Of a stretch of DNA of 64,000 nucleotides, positions 48,753-60,800 are shown one piece after another. The stretch covers positions 189,013,313 to 189,077,312 of the forward strand of contig JBOZIK010000001.1 of the NCBI GenBank assembly GCA_051453625.1. The letters are read 5' to 3'. The notes beneath the pieces were generated by a model. The model did no database searches and was not told the DNA's origin. It saw only the letters and a program-made list of their open reading frames with translations. The DNA is from Welwitschia mirabilis. Its lineage: Eukaryota; Gnetophyta; Gnetopsida; Welwitschiales. A program made the translations under genes and the position numbers. Every line of letters starts with the position of its first letter. Position 1 is the first letter of the stretch.

Positions 48753-48868
48753 TTTGTATCTTTCATCTTAGCTCTTCATTGTCATAGGAATCTAGCATAT
48801 ACATATCTAGTATCCTATAAAAGTACTCAAAATACCCTATCAAATATATGTAAATTGGTAGTGCAATA
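48753..48868 (-). repeat. 5' LTR of copy C, outer part beyond copia-1
   Basis: Continues the copy C LTR after the insertion. On the minus strand it starts TATTGCACTACC (TG changed to TA) at 48868 and aligns with the first 115 bases of the A and B LTRs. Confidence 0.75.
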
Positions 48869-49583
48869 CCTTACCTCCTTTTTAACTTACAATCATGAAG
48901 AAATCTTAAGGCTAGCGACCTCTTAGATATGATGGTCTTCTAAGCATATCAACAAAGAGACCTTTTCTTTCACATGGTGTAATCACTTCCTTATCTTTTT
49001 AAAGAATTGCTTCTCATACTATGTTTTAAAGACTCCTATGAGTGAGGCTTTCCACTTTTCTGGTAGTGAAACTATCAGAAAGTATTATTAGATTTTAAAG
49101 CATAATTATAAGAGACTAATTCTAAGTGCATCAAAGAAAAAGAGAAATAGATGACAAAGCTTAAAAACATAAGAAAGATGCTAAATCTACTATGAAGAAA
49201 CTCTTAAGCTTTCTCTCATTTCTTTTATCAAGCCTTCGAAAGTCCCTTATAGATCATCTTCCACAGAAATGATACCTACCTAATCATTCCTTTCTACAAG
49301 TATAATATGGACCATGACAAAGAGGAGAGGTTATGAGCTTCTAGCTTCTTTATCACATTCATATTTTTATCTCTTTTAAAAGGTGCAAAGATTAAGCTTA
49401 ACAAATTATTTAAAATGATTTAATTATTTTGAAATTTTTAAATAATATAAATATTACATTTTTGAGGTGCTGCTATACTAAACTATGCTTTGAGCTCCTT
49501 TTGTCTTATAAAAACTAAAATATTGCTTATAAATCTTCAACAATGTTCTTGTAGTGATGATGATATCATTTAATTATTATTAC
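48869..49583. other. Unassigned sequence between copies C and E
   Basis: No coding similarity or repeat recognised. If copy C had inserted into copy D, the rest of D's RT should appear here on the minus strand; I do not see it. Confidence 0.3.
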
Positions 49584-49815
49584 TGTTGTAGATTTCTAGA
49601 ATTTATGATGATTAAATGCTAATTTTAGAGCTTATTATTTATTTTTACTTATTATTATAATTAAATGTGATTAAATACAAAACTTTTATATTATTAAAGT
49701 ACCTAGTGATAAGATAAACCATTATGAAATGTTATGAAATACCCATTATTACTGTTGGCTCTTGATGTATTCTTTTGTATTCTTATGTCCTTTTACTTTA
49801 CACATGTTCTTTCAT

Positions 49816-49824
49816 TATAAATAG
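49816..49824 (+). promoter_or_regulatory. TATA box TATAAATAG
   Basis: Close to the canonical plant TATA sequence, in a plausible U3/R position of the proposed element E LTR. Confidence 0.4.
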
Positions 49825-50227
49825 AGTTCATCTTCCTTCAAGTCTAGCCTATTTTTCGAAAAGACTTTACCTTTGAATCTTGGACTTTAGAAAGCTCAGA
49901 GCTTTAAAAACTTAAAAGATCTTCAAAGTCCTTGAATATCATGATCTAATATGAGTATGATTCTATTCCTTTTTCCTTTCTTAATGGTTCCTTTTTTTAT
50001 GCATTACATTATTGCATTTATTATGTCTAATCTAAACATGTGTGATGCCTGATAAAAGTAGAATCAATCTTATTCCAAGTCTTAACTCCTACTATTTTTT
50101 ATACTCGATGTCTTCAATAATCTAAATACGCATTGTTCTTATTATGAGTTGATACTTTGTTGTTATACCTTTATCATACTTCTCTTTATGTCATGATTTC
50201 TTGTGAAAGTTTGATTATGTAATTCCA

Positions 50228-50490
50228 TAAATTATCAAATAAGGCAATAAAAGGTAAGAATTTCAAAGATCACTAAATAAGGTAGTAAAATTAATAGATT
50301 AATCATAGATTACTGAATTAGATCACTAAATGAGGCAATAAAGTAAATGAATATATATGTATATGTATATGTGTGTATATAGATTATCAAATGAGGCAAT
50401 GGAATTCAAGATCATCAAATCAGGTAGTGAAGTAAGTAAAATGTGAAAAATATTATATGAGAACCATAGATCAGCCGAATGAGGTAGTGA
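50228..50490 (+). repeat. Degenerate tandem array, GATCATCAAATGAGGTAGTGAA type
   Basis: Six or seven irregularly spaced copies of a roughly 20-base unit (starting near 50236, 50270, 50320, 50384, 50411 and 50470). An AT/GT microsatellite at about 50350-50382 splits the array. Confidence 0.6.
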
Positions 50491-51626
50491 AGTTATTGAA
50501 ATATGAGAAAGTTATATACTTGATTATTTTCATTTCATAACCATAAGCTCATTGTTCTTGTGATATAACTTATTCTTAAAGCTCTTACTTTTGTCCTACC
50601 TATCTTGATATTTGAAAAATCTTTATCTTGTCTTATCTTATGTGGAAGCTGTGAGATGTTCACAATTCTCGTTTCATATTCCTTGTGTGATAGGTGAAAA
50701 ATTCTGAAGTATGATTAGTAAAGAAGGCATAAAGATGTAAAGGATTATTATTCCAGTTTTATTGGAACATTTTGCTAAATGATCTTATATTCCTTCATTA
50801 ATTCCTAGTATTATATGACTGAGATTTGAGGTCATGATATACCTCTCTTAAACAATGTTTCATTAAATTTGCATTGATTTTTAAATTTTATTTTTATTAT
50901 ATGTGTGTTTGATAGTTTTATGAAATTTCCTAGTAGATACATTGAATACTTTATAGTGAATATATTTCTTGAAAAATACTTTTGCAATGAAATATAAAAA
51001 TTTGAATACATATTCTTTATGCTTATCTTGAGGCATCTTATTAAAAAACTTGAATATTTAGTTATGTAAATTACCTCGAAAATGCACTAAATGGTAAATT
51101 TTAAATATAATTTTCTTAAATCATTCTTCAACTAAGTATGAATTAGTAATTGATTTTCATGCATTAGTTATAAAAGTTTCTAGAAGAATAATTAGTCTAT
51201 TTGTAAACATAGGGTATTGGTATTTTGTTCTAAATGAATCATTAATGTAATGAAACCTCAAAAAAGAGTTACGTAATTCTCTTCTCCTTTCAAAATATAA
51301 TTTAATGCTATAATAATTAGGCTTGATGAAGGATGATGTTAATTATTTAAATACTATTAAATTATCTTTGTGAAGGGCATTAGTCGAGGATCTAAGTATG
51401 GGAAATTTTAATAGAAATTAATGCAGTTCAACATATGTGCTGTGATTATAACCACTAACCTACTGTGTAGCACTAACTATTCATTATCATTACACTACCA
51501 AGCAATTACTAGTAATGGACTATTTCACCCAAAGGTTAAGCCTGTATGTCGTGGTCTTTAGTTAATAAACATTGCAAATTATGTTCATGGAAAAAAGGAC
51601 ACCTTTAGAGCCAACATGATATCATT

Positions 51627-52010
51627 CATAGGTCAGATCCAAGGATTGATGCATGGCTTGAGTCCAATCTTGCTGGCTGGCATTGGATAGAGTTTGAGAA
51701 TGAAACACATTTTGCATTTGAGAAGGTTGTTACCATGAGATTTAAGCATTAATTTCTAATGCCTTATCCTCCTTCAAAGTCCCTTGATCTCATAAAATAA
51801 TTCATAATGCTAGAAACTTAGCAAGTGCATTACTATCTAGAATTCATAGACAATTACACTATGGAAACGCAATAAAGATACTTTAGATTATTAAATTGCT
51901 AGAATATTGTGATCAATGCATATCAAATGGCTTATTTTGAATATGTTAGATGCATACATAGAAAGGGTGTTTAGATGATTAAATCAAGTGTTGATTAGGT
52001 GTATCGCAGC
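51627..52010 (+). pseudogene. Unidentified coding fragment
   Basis: From 51627 the + frame reads 41 codons without a stop in ordinary protein-like composition (DPRIDAWLESNLAGWHW, then FENETHFAFEKVV). After a TAA at 51750-51752 it continues with PYPPSKSLDLI, VHYYLEFIDNY and INAYQMAYFEYVRCIHRKG, with stops mostly at likely Gln codons. This is far better than chance for this base composition. I do not recognise the family; it does not look like gag, pol or a transposase. It may be a host gene fragment carried in the LTR. Confidence 0.45.
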
Positions 52011-52741
52011 TGTTAAAATGCTCCTTTTTCTATTGCAATTCCTTAATGCCCATTATCCATATCTTTATCATTACTTTCTTCAAATGTTTTAAGCAAGGCA
52101 ATGGTGAAATACTATGAAGTGTTATAACTCTTATTCAATCCTTAATTGAATCATTTATCTTATTTTCTTTCTCTCATTGACATATTATTTCTCTAACTTC
52201 CACAACCAATCCTCTTTCAAATATTATCTTGCATACCTAATCATTACCTCAACTCTATATTTGACCTTAATCATGCTATTAACAATCACTTCTCCAAGCA
52301 TGAGCATGTTATCCTTCTCTTTGATTTCTCATCTTGTGTTTCTTATAGATACATTTCCTCTTAGACCATGTTCTCACTCAGCTACATTTTCCTTAGGCAT
52401 TGCTTTTCTACTATATAACACTCTTACTAGTAAACCATTGTCTGAATCCATGTAGTGCTCAAGTAAGGATCTAATTCTTAAAGTATTTCTTTTAAAAATT
52501 AATCAATGTCAAAAACTTATGAACGTGTCTCCCACATTTTCTTTTCAATTCATGTAGATTAATTATTTAGGATAAATACTTGAATGGATTTTTCCTGATA
52601 TTTGATGCTTCATACCTTTGTCCTTCTTATTTATGCTTGAGTCAAATGGATTCAAACACATGCCTTTTCCATCATTGTTTCTTATGCTTGTATATTTATC
52701 TTGCATAATAACCTTTTCCTTTTGTCTTAGCACATCTTGAT

Positions 52742-52792
52742 GTAATGGTTAGATTATTAGAATATTAATGAGGATGTCACAAGTTTGACTCC
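52742..52792 (+). repeat. SINE-like tRNA-derived head with A and B boxes
   Basis: GTAATGGTTAGATTATTAG (A-box region) and AGTTTGACTCC (B-box, 52782-52792, near GGTTCGANTCC), spaced as in tRNA genes and plant SINEs. The cloverleaf is not complete and a SINE tail was not delimited. Confidence 0.35.
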
Positions 52793-53465
52793 CTATGAAA
52801 GCATAAAGGTCATTATTTTTATAATGTAGAAATAAAATAGATATCTAGTCTTTAGCCACCAACTCAATCTCCTTTAATTTAAACCCTTTTTTAAAAATAC
52901 TTGTTAGCTATTGTGTGCTTCTAATACATTTGTAGCATTCTTCTTTTAAAAATTTTGTGAGTTATGATGAGCTTGAAATGCATTTGTAACCTTATAAGAG
53001 AATGACAATTATTTGTACTTGGATGAGAGTAAAAGTTTCTTATGCTAAAACTACTTCTTGTATGTTGAATGTTTATATCTTCTTAAAATTATGATGTGAA
53101 ATAGAAGTTGAGCTAACATCTATTCTAGTTGATAGCTTCTCTTATAGCTAAGTTTAACATGAATGCCTTATTAATTTTTAAAAATATTAATTAGATTCAT
53201 ATATTCAAGCTGATGCATATATTCTATGATAAACTAGTTCATCACCATGAAATTTTAGTTAATTAGATTCTTTTTGTGGAGTTCCCTTAAAATAAATTTT
53301 GGAAAATTATTTAGGAATCATTTCATAGGTAAATGTACTTTTTCTTAGTTTATGTGTTCAATTTGATTTAATAATATTGACCCTTTCATAAATATTAAGA
53401 TGTGTATGTACGAAAAAAAAAGTCTTGCTTCATTTCCAACTCATTCATTTTGTGGTCTTACATTT

Positions 53466-53478
53466 TGGTGTTAGAGCC
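53466..53478 (+). other. Primer-binding site of element E (initiator Met tRNA)
   Basis: TGGTGTTAGAGCC, i.e. TGGTATCAGAGCC with two transitions, three bases after the proposed LTR end; typical for chromoviruses. Confidence 0.7.
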
Positions 53479-53631
53479 TAGGTTTGGAAGTTTTCTAGAT
53501 ACAATTTTTAATAATACTATGCTTAAACATTATTGATCATGATTATTCTTAGTATAATTACTATCTAAATTAATTGGTTACTATAGAAGTATGAATGATG
53601 ATATCTGTAATTAGATTTTCATAGGAATAGT

Positions 53632-54570
53632 ATGGCTTCTAGAAGGGCAATAAACCAACCAACTGGAGTCATCACTTCAATAGATGTAGTTAATGATCTA
53701 GAAGTGAACTTCATGAATAGAATAATGGTAGCGAAAAAGGATAATCCCTTAATAAAATGATGATGCAATTCAAAATAATGAATCCTCTAAATTTAGAGGA
53801 TGTTGATAATGTAGCAGATGAAAAATCTTAATTAATTTCTATTAAAAGAGAGTTGGATTTATTCAATTTTACCTCTGAGCAGAAGGCATTACTAGTGACT
53901 CATTAGCTTATGAAGGAAGCAACCTTATGGTGGAATGTAGAAAAAATTCGATTAACTCTCCCAATGTCTATTTGTTGGAAAGAGTTTGAAGGAATATTTG
54001 AATACTGGTACATATCAAAGTCTTTTTTGAATACAAAGGCTAATGAATTCTATAATCTTAAACAAGGCCTTACAACGATAGATCAATATGAGCATAAATT
54101 CATGGAGCTCTTATGATATGTTACTAAGTTAATATAAAGTAAAGAGATAAAGGTTCGTAGGTTTATGACTAGGTTACATCCTATAATTCAAAACCAAATT
54201 AAGGTATTCCAATCTAAAACCATTATAGAAGATCTAGAGAAGGCTACAATCAGTGAAGAATTTTTGTCCATGAATAGAAACCTTGAAGAAAAAAGAAAGA
54301 TGCCTCATAATAATAAGAGAATTCAATCATGGAGTAAATGATTTAATCAAAATATAAGTATGTTTAGAGGAAGAGCCAGAGTAAATATGGCTATAGTTAA
54401 TAACAAGGTAACATTTCAACCATAGGGAAGAACACAAATGCAAGAAAGTAAACGAAGGAATAGATTTGTTAGACCATTAAGAAACAGCTAACCTATCAAT
54501 CTTAGGAATGTAAAGTACTTCTTTTTTGAAGAACCTAACTATATCAGAGATTGCTCTAAAAGGAAGAAAG
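53632..54570 (+). pseudogene. Element E gag
   Basis: ATG at 53632 (MASRRAINQP). The capsid part is open at 53910-54116 and has the plant gypsy gag signature: EATLWWN, then a WKEFEGIF block, then EFYNLKQG and QYEHKFMELL. It continues RRFMTRLHP. The zinc knuckle near 54514-54555 is destroyed: two Cys and the His are replaced (KYFFFEEPNYIRDC), each by a single-base change. Stops in several places. Confidence 0.78.
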
Positions 54571-54659
54571 AAAAATCCACTTATATAGATGTTAACAAAC
54601 TGTATGCTTTAGTTTCTAGGGAAGGCACCCAATCAAAAGCAATTTTGTAAACTTCAGGA

Positions 54660-56991
54660 ACTTTATTAAATTCTTTTATGAATCTTTTATTAGATCTAGG
54701 TGCATATGATTCCTTCATTTTCTTTGAGATAGCTAAAAAAATATTTTCAGAACTTATGAAGATTAAACAGTTATAGTAAAACTTCCAGATGATAGACAAA
54801 TAAAGACTATTAGTGAAACCCCTTTGTGTATATTGCAAATTGATAGTTTATAATTCAGAACATAATTACTAGTTTTAAAATTGGGTTATTTCAACATTAT
54901 TTTATGAATGAACTAGTTGCAGAATAATAAGATACAAATAGATTGCTATTAGAGAAAGGTCTTAGTGATAGATTCTAGAGGGAAAATAGTAAATTTCCAA
55001 GTGTATTAGGACATATGTCAAAACAACTAATCACAAGTGAGAAAATGAAAAGAGAAGTCAAGCATGGGTAAGTATTTAGAATTATTATATTTGACTCCTT
55101 TTCAAATTAAGTTAAATTTATCAGATATTCCAGTTGTATAGGAATATGTAAATGTCTTTCCAAATGAACTACCAGGCTGTCCATTAAAAAGAGTGGAAGA
55201 TTTTGAAACAACCCTTAAAGAAGGATCAAAATCAATTCCAAGAGCATCTTATAGAATGACTCTTATGGAACTAGCAAAACTAAAAACACAGTTAATAGAA
55301 CTTCTAGATAAAAAGTTAATTAGTTTTAGTATTTCATTCTAAGAAGTTCCAGTTTTATTTATCAAGAAGAAGAATAGAAGATTAAGGTCTATGTGGATTA
55401 TGGGATGTTAATCAAGGTGATAGTTAAGAAAAACTATCCTTTATCTAGGATAGAAGATCTTTTTGATCAATTAAAGTTTACTAAATTTTTCTTAAAGATT
55501 GATCTTAATCAAGTTATCACCAACTTAGAATAAAAGAAGAAGATATATGCAAGATAGTATTTTGTACCAAGTATGACCATTATGAATTTTGAGTAGTACC
55601 ATTTGGACTTACTAATGCATTAGCTGCATTTATGAATATCATGAGTAACATCTTTTGAGAATACCTAGAAAAATTTGTGGTGTATTTATTGATGATGTTT
55701 TGATATATTCAACAACCAAGAAAGATGATAAAAATCATCTACAAATTGTGTTGGACATGTTGAGAAGGAATCAATTCTATGCCAATCCTAAAAAATGGGA
55801 ATTTTGGCTAACTAAGATCTAGTTCTTAGGACATGTTATTTTTGAAGAATGAATCACTATGAATAATGATAGAGTACAAGTATTAGTAGATTGATCTAAT
55901 CCATAATTAGTAACAAAAGTAAGGAGTTTTCTTAGTTTAGCTAGATCTTATGAAAGGTTTATTTCAAAATTTTTTAAGATTGCTGCTTCTCTCATAACTT
56001 TGTTAAGAAAAGATCATTTCTTTAAGTGGATTATTCAATGTAATGAAATACTTCAAAAATTAAAGGAGACACTTATATCTGCACCAGTTTAAAAAATGTT
56101 AGAATCAGGAAAAACATATACCATTTAAACAGATGCTTATGGAAAAGGATTAGGACTAGTATTAATGTAGGAAGAGAGAGTTATTACTTATGAATTAAGA
56201 CAGTTAAAGAACCATGAAAAGAACTATTTTGTACATGACTTATAAATAGTGACTATGATTCATGTACTTAAAATTTAGAGGTACTACCTATATGGAGAAA
56301 GAGTTAAAATTTGGACAGATCATAAAAGCCTCGAATACATTCACACTTAATCCAACTTAAATATAAGGTAAAGGAGATGGACATAATTTCTATAGGATTT
56401 TAATTTAATAATAAATTACCATAAAGAAAAAACTAGTGTTATAGCTGATGCATTAAGTTGAAGGAGACATTTCATTAATTGCATGAGTTTAAGAAAAGAT
56501 TTATATAAATTTATTTATGATTTACAATAAGACTATCCTCTATATATGAAGGAAAAGAAAGAAGGAATTAAAGGATTTAGAGCCTCAACCAATGAACTAT
56601 TTACTTATCTTGCTAGAAGTGTAGTTTCAAATAGAGAATAAGTGAAACAAATCATTTTCAAGGAATTTCATGGTACACCATATGCTATCCATCTAAGAGT
56701 GAATAAAATGTATAAGGATATCAAACAAAATTTTTGATGCTAGGAATGAAGTCTAAGATTATTAATTATGTGAAAAAATGCATGACTTACCAATTAGTCA
56801 AGGCTAAACATCAACATCCAACTAGATTTCTATACCCTCATGATATGCAAAAGTGGAAATAAAAAGTAGTTAAGATGGATTTCATTATAGGTCTATAAAA
56901 ATCAAAGAAGGGATATGGTTTCATTTTTGTAGTAATTAATCTTTTAACTAAGAGCACATACTTTTTTCCAGTAAAGACAATTGATTGGATC
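54660..56991 (+). pseudogene. Element E protease, RT, RNase H and 5' part of integrase
   Basis: Protease: LLDLGAYDSFI at about 54686-54718 (DLG where DSG or DTG is usual). [22 protein letters not shown] (about 55421-55480), KIDLNQV, and an intact FIDD box (55685-55696). RNase H: TDAYGKGLG (about 56129), then VKIWTDHKSLEY. Integrase: zinc region with EFHGTPYAIH (about 56665-56694) and a KKCMTYQ block in which the second Cys is Tyr; then KKGYGFIFVVINLLTKS, where the first catalytic Asp is Asn. The frame stops at FFPVKTI where copia-2 begins (56992). Frameshifts and stops throughout. Confidence 0.85.
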
Positions 56992-58325
56992 GAGAACCCT
57001 TCGCAGGGAGGGAGGAAGGTGAATAGGTTATTTTAAAAAGTTAATAAATAATCTAAAAGAAATCAATTTAAAACATAACTTGAATACATAAATATGTTAT
57101 TCTAGGACGTGCACAATATGATAAAATACTAAAAGTAAAGAATCAAAAACAGAAAGAATAAACTACTACTTTGATGCATGCTAGATTTATAGTGGTGCGG
57201 AAAATCCCCTACTTCACTCTTGATGATCAACTTCTCCCAAGCTAGATCTTGGATCTCTATTACTTCTTCAAGTATTCTAGATTCACTTGTAACTTTTATA
57301 AATAGATTTTTCAAGGATAAGTCTCAAACTATAGAATGAACTTTTTAAGACTTAGTCTCAACCGTTGGTAATGGACTTTTTAAGGCTTAGTCTTAACCTT
57401 TAGCAATCTGGGTAGTGATGTAACAATGCCTCAAAAGCATAGATATCACTCATTCTTAAATAGTATAATAGATGGATCTCTCCTCCTATAGAAGTACAAA
57501 CAATAAAGCTTTAGATCTAACTTTGAATGAATTAAGTATGCCAATAGCAGATCTCCTCTAGTTAGAAATGTAAATGCCAAGATAAAATAATGATAGTAAT
57601 ACCAAAGCATAGCTTAATCTCTTAGATCTAATAGATTATCCCAAATGAAAGTAGTTCCTAAATATTCATTGGTCATCTATGGATAGCTATTTATAATGGA
57701 AGGCTATTAGGGTTTAGTACATTTGAATTATGCCTCCAATGGCTATAAATAGTTAGAAAACAGCTATCTAATGGCTAGATAATAGATACATAACGTTTAG
57801 AAAAATTTCTTTTCCTCTCCATCCGGTCGACCTCACAAAGATCCAGTAGACCCCATGTGGTATCATGAATTACAGAGCTCACCCGAAAGAAAGATTTGAT
57901 TGCCCCAAGATTTTATGTCTCCTTGTCCAGTCAACCCTAGTTTGGTTGACTCCATTCTGGATCTAATCAACCCCTTGTCTCTCAGTCTAGGAATACTATC
58001 TGTCAGGTCCTCAAATCTAGTCATGTGATGAAAGTCTGATCGACCCCTTGCCATTCAGTTCAAGGATACAAGTCTGGTCGACCCCATTAAAATCTAGTCA
58101 ACCCCTTTAAATGTAGTCCAATTTCCTTTAATAGCTTTAGGTGTAATCAACCAGTTAAGGATCCAATTAACCCCTTTAGAGGTGAATTAATAAATAGGTT
58201 TCTAGTGCATATTTTAGTTCCATCTTTTAAGATGTTAAAACCTTAATATCTTCTACACAAAATATACAACATTGGCTATACAAAAGACATTAGTTTAACA
58301 TTAATTGGTAAAACATAATTCAACA
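56992..58325 (-). repeat. 3' LTR of copia-2
   Basis: 1.33 kb. The minus strand starts TGTTGAATTATG at 58325 and ends at 56992 (TGATTGGATCGAG on the + strand). TTATAAATA (minus, 57688-57696) is a candidate TATA box. GGTCGACC-like motifs cluster at about 57820-58170. Confidence 0.82.
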
Positions 58326-58895
58326 ATATCCCCTTTTGATATTGATGGCAAAAAAATACTTAGTTGTGATAGAATTAAAACTCATAGAAAAACTCCCCCT
58401 TACAAAATGCTTATTTGCAAAGTAATAATCTAAATTAAGACAAGTTAAGGAATTTTGAACAAATAATATTTTGTGCTTTGAATGCTATCAATTTAATATG
58501 CACAATTAAGGAATTTAAAAAGAGGCACAACTTTATGATAGTTATATAATTATAATGTGATCAAAAACACTTATTTAATTAGATGACGCAAACATTTTGG
58601 TTCATTTCCAAATATGACATTAATTTTAAGCTTTTCAAAATAAGTACATATGACATCACAATACCAAATGAGATATACCAAATGATATAAAGATTGTACT
58701 AAAAATAGATTATTGCATTGCATTATGAGTAAAACATTACAAGTCTAGCATGTAAGGATTACAAAATAGAAGTACTCATCAAGAGCTAACAACTAAAATT
58801 TAATAGACAAATATAAATAAACACAAGTAATTCTCCCCCTTTTAACATCAATAACAAAGGAGAGAATAAAAACATAATCTAAAATAAAAAATTTC
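58326..58895 (-). other. 3' internal region of copia-2
   Basis: Contains two polypurine-type blocks on the minus strand: ATCAAAAGGGGATA (about 58326-58340), next to the LTR, and GTTAAAAGGGGGAGAATT (about 58831-58848), just after ORF X. No other feature seen. Confidence 0.6.
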
Positions 58896-59927
58896 AATTA
58901 GACTCATCCTCTTCTTCTTCTTTAGAGTCTTCCTCTGATTCTTCCTCATTACCTTCGATGTGAGCTAAACTAGTAGCCTCTACTGAGGTATTTGCAGTGT
59001 TATATCTAGCTGCAATGAAGGATTATTTCATGTGTCTGGTATGGAAGTTAATTCATCTTAGATATAAGAGAGTCTCATTAGGAGAGGCTTCCTTAGAAGT
59101 AGCAAAAGAACATTTCTTAAAAGGGGCAAAGATATGCATGCAAGACAAGGTCACACATTTAATGGATGACATAAGCTGAAGATTTTCCAACTTAGGATGG
59201 AAGATGACCCAAAAATGGTGGAAAATGCTAGTGATAAGCATAGAGTAGGGTAAAGCCTAGTTCTGTGGTACTCCAACTACAAGGCCATATTCTTTAGTAT
59301 TATAGTAGAAGCATCAATAAAATGCTCAGTTCCTACCAAGTACATCAAATAGGCTCAATAGTAAGAGGCCTCATCATGATGGCCAGCTAAATACAAAAAG
59401 TTATAGGTAAAAATCAAATGAAGAAAATGATATTTAGGAGTTAACAAGAAAGTAAATAAGTTATGCTTCCAAGCGTGCAACCTACCACAAAGCTCCCTTA
59501 TAACTGTAGGCTTGTCTTTCATAGTGTCCCTAAGATGGCAAAACTCCTCATAGTTCCTCCTTTGAAGATCAATCAACTGAGAGATGAAATTTATAGTTGC
59601 TTTTATTCTCTTTCCCAAACCAAGGATTTCTATAGTCTTGGAGTCATAATTAGAAGAGGTATTACAATAAAACATTATAGTAAGAAATAGATAAGCTAGA
59701 TCTAAAACATCCAAGAAGTGGTTAAGATCTTGTACTCTCATGAGTTTGATGACTTTCCTAAGTTTTCTGAGCTCTAAGATAGCAACAGATTGCTCTTGAC
59801 GTACAAATTTCTTCTTAAACTTCTTAGAAAACTTATCAATATCTTCTTTTGATATTCCTTGGTAGAAGATGGCTAGATCCCTAGAGGAAGCCTCCTTTTC
59901 TCTTCTCCTGGATGAGATTTCAGCCAT
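58896..59927 (-). pseudogene. ORF X of copia-2 (possible 'putative plant transposon protein')
   Basis: Better-preserved copy of the extra gene. ATG at 59927 (MAEISSRRREKEA), open for 190 codons to 59355, then a stop at a Gln-like position and continued coding: AYLMYLVGTEHFID, IILKNM, CVTLSCMHIFAPFKK (open piece 59241-59053), and finally an acidic tail rich in Glu and Ser (EESEEDSKEEEEDE) ending at TGA 58896-58898. Basic N-terminus, mostly helical hydrophobic middle, acidic C-terminus; about 340 codons in all. It matches copia-1 ORF X block by block. Resembles the plant transposon-protein family by layout; molecular role unknown. Confidence 0.65.
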
Positions 59928-60320
59928 TTTAAGACTCTTATAAGTAAAGGGACTAAGAAAATCACTAGATCTAGAAGTAAGAGCTCTAGATTTTAAAATA
60001 AAATCACTAGATTTGAGAGCTAGAGAGGGCTAGAGCACACTGAAATTAAGTTAGGTTTCTATCTATTTTATAGATTGAGGGAAATATGGCAAAATGAAGA
60101 AAGAAATCAACTCTATCAACTGTACTCATGCACTATAATCCATTAGGTCTAGTTGAGTACTTAGGATTCTAGTCAACTTATTGAGATGTGAATCTATAGT
60201 ACTAGAAGAGGTCTGAGCAACTAGGCTCTTAGTTGAGTTGACCGACCCCATTTATTCGACCGAATCATAGATCCAGTCAACTACCCTTCAATCAGCCAAG
60301 GTACAGTCACTTAATCCCTA
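59928..60320 (-). other. Spacer before ORF X in copia-2
   Basis: Counterpart of 45237-45601 in copia-1. Noncoding, with several degenerate GGTCGACC-like motifs near 60150-60300. Confidence 0.5.
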
Positions 60321-60329
60321 GCTCATTTT

Positions 60330-60800
60330 CATGATTAATTAATTAATTATAGACATAGAGTTTTACATTCAAATTTACTAGAAAACATTTAGTTCCACAA
60401 AAATTAAGCCAAACATTATAATTTTTGTGAAATAATTGATTAATCAAATTAGTATCTAATCTATAAGTATTATCCACATGTGTTGTAGAAAAAATAGAAA
60501 TATTTATTCATTCATCTACAATATTGTATTTCAATTTTTCAAAGATTACTTTATGACCTTTGTTACATAATTAACTTACACTTAATAAATTATATTTTAA
60601 TCCATTGATATAAAGCACATCATTAAATTTAGGTAACTTACTTTTCTTGATGCATCCAATACCTTCTATTTTTGCTGTTTTATTATTTTCAAAGATGACT
60701 TCTTCTCCATTTATGCTGTTTAGATGTTAAAAGCTTGATTTTTCTCCTAACATATGCCTTCATCAACTACTATCTAGATATCAACTATTCATACATGATC
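60330..60800 (-). pseudogene. Copia-2 protease region, truncated
   Basis: The protease active site reads YLDSS (minus, about 60779-60765) and then RHM; the Cys position and its neighbour are stop codons. IEGIGCIKK and the LYINGLKYNL counterpart follow at about 60670-60590. It ends without integrase, as in copia-1. Confidence 0.65.

Larger units (their letters stand above)
31606..48868 (-). mobile_element. Ty3/gypsy element copy C (Athila/Tat-like), split by copia-1
   Basis: Right to left: 5' LTR (48868-48753 plus 40888-39882), PBS, leader, gag, protease, RT, RNase H, integrase, shortened 3' region, partial 3' LTR ending at 31606. It has both termini but carries an internal deletion joining the 3' region to the 3' LTR near 32296, and a 7.9 kb copia element inside the 5' LTR. 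No convincing target-site duplication (TATTG on the left, CCTTA on the right). Confidence 0.75.
49584..53462 (+). repeat. Probable very long 5' LTR of element E
   Basis: The right end is supported by TTACA immediately before the PBS at 53466. The left end is proposed at TGTTGTAGATTT (49584), shortly upstream of a good TATA box. About 3.9 kb, long but within what Tekay-type LTRs can reach. It contains a degenerate tandem repeat, a possible captured coding fragment and a SINE-like head. Without the partner LTR the boundary is not proven. Confidence 0.35.

Noticed and set aside
48869-48900. Polypurine-tract-like AAAAAGGAGG (minus) next to copy C's 5' LTR, suggesting a second element
   Set aside because: No similarity to the family's 3' region beyond the tract itself.
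50341-50390. CRISPR-like or satellite array
   Set aside because: A simple AT/GT microsatellite within irregular degenerate repeats; spacing is not regular.
52177-52455. 92-codon Ser/Leu-rich frame that looks like a membrane protein
   Set aside because: Composition is what T-rich sequence gives by chance; no family motif.
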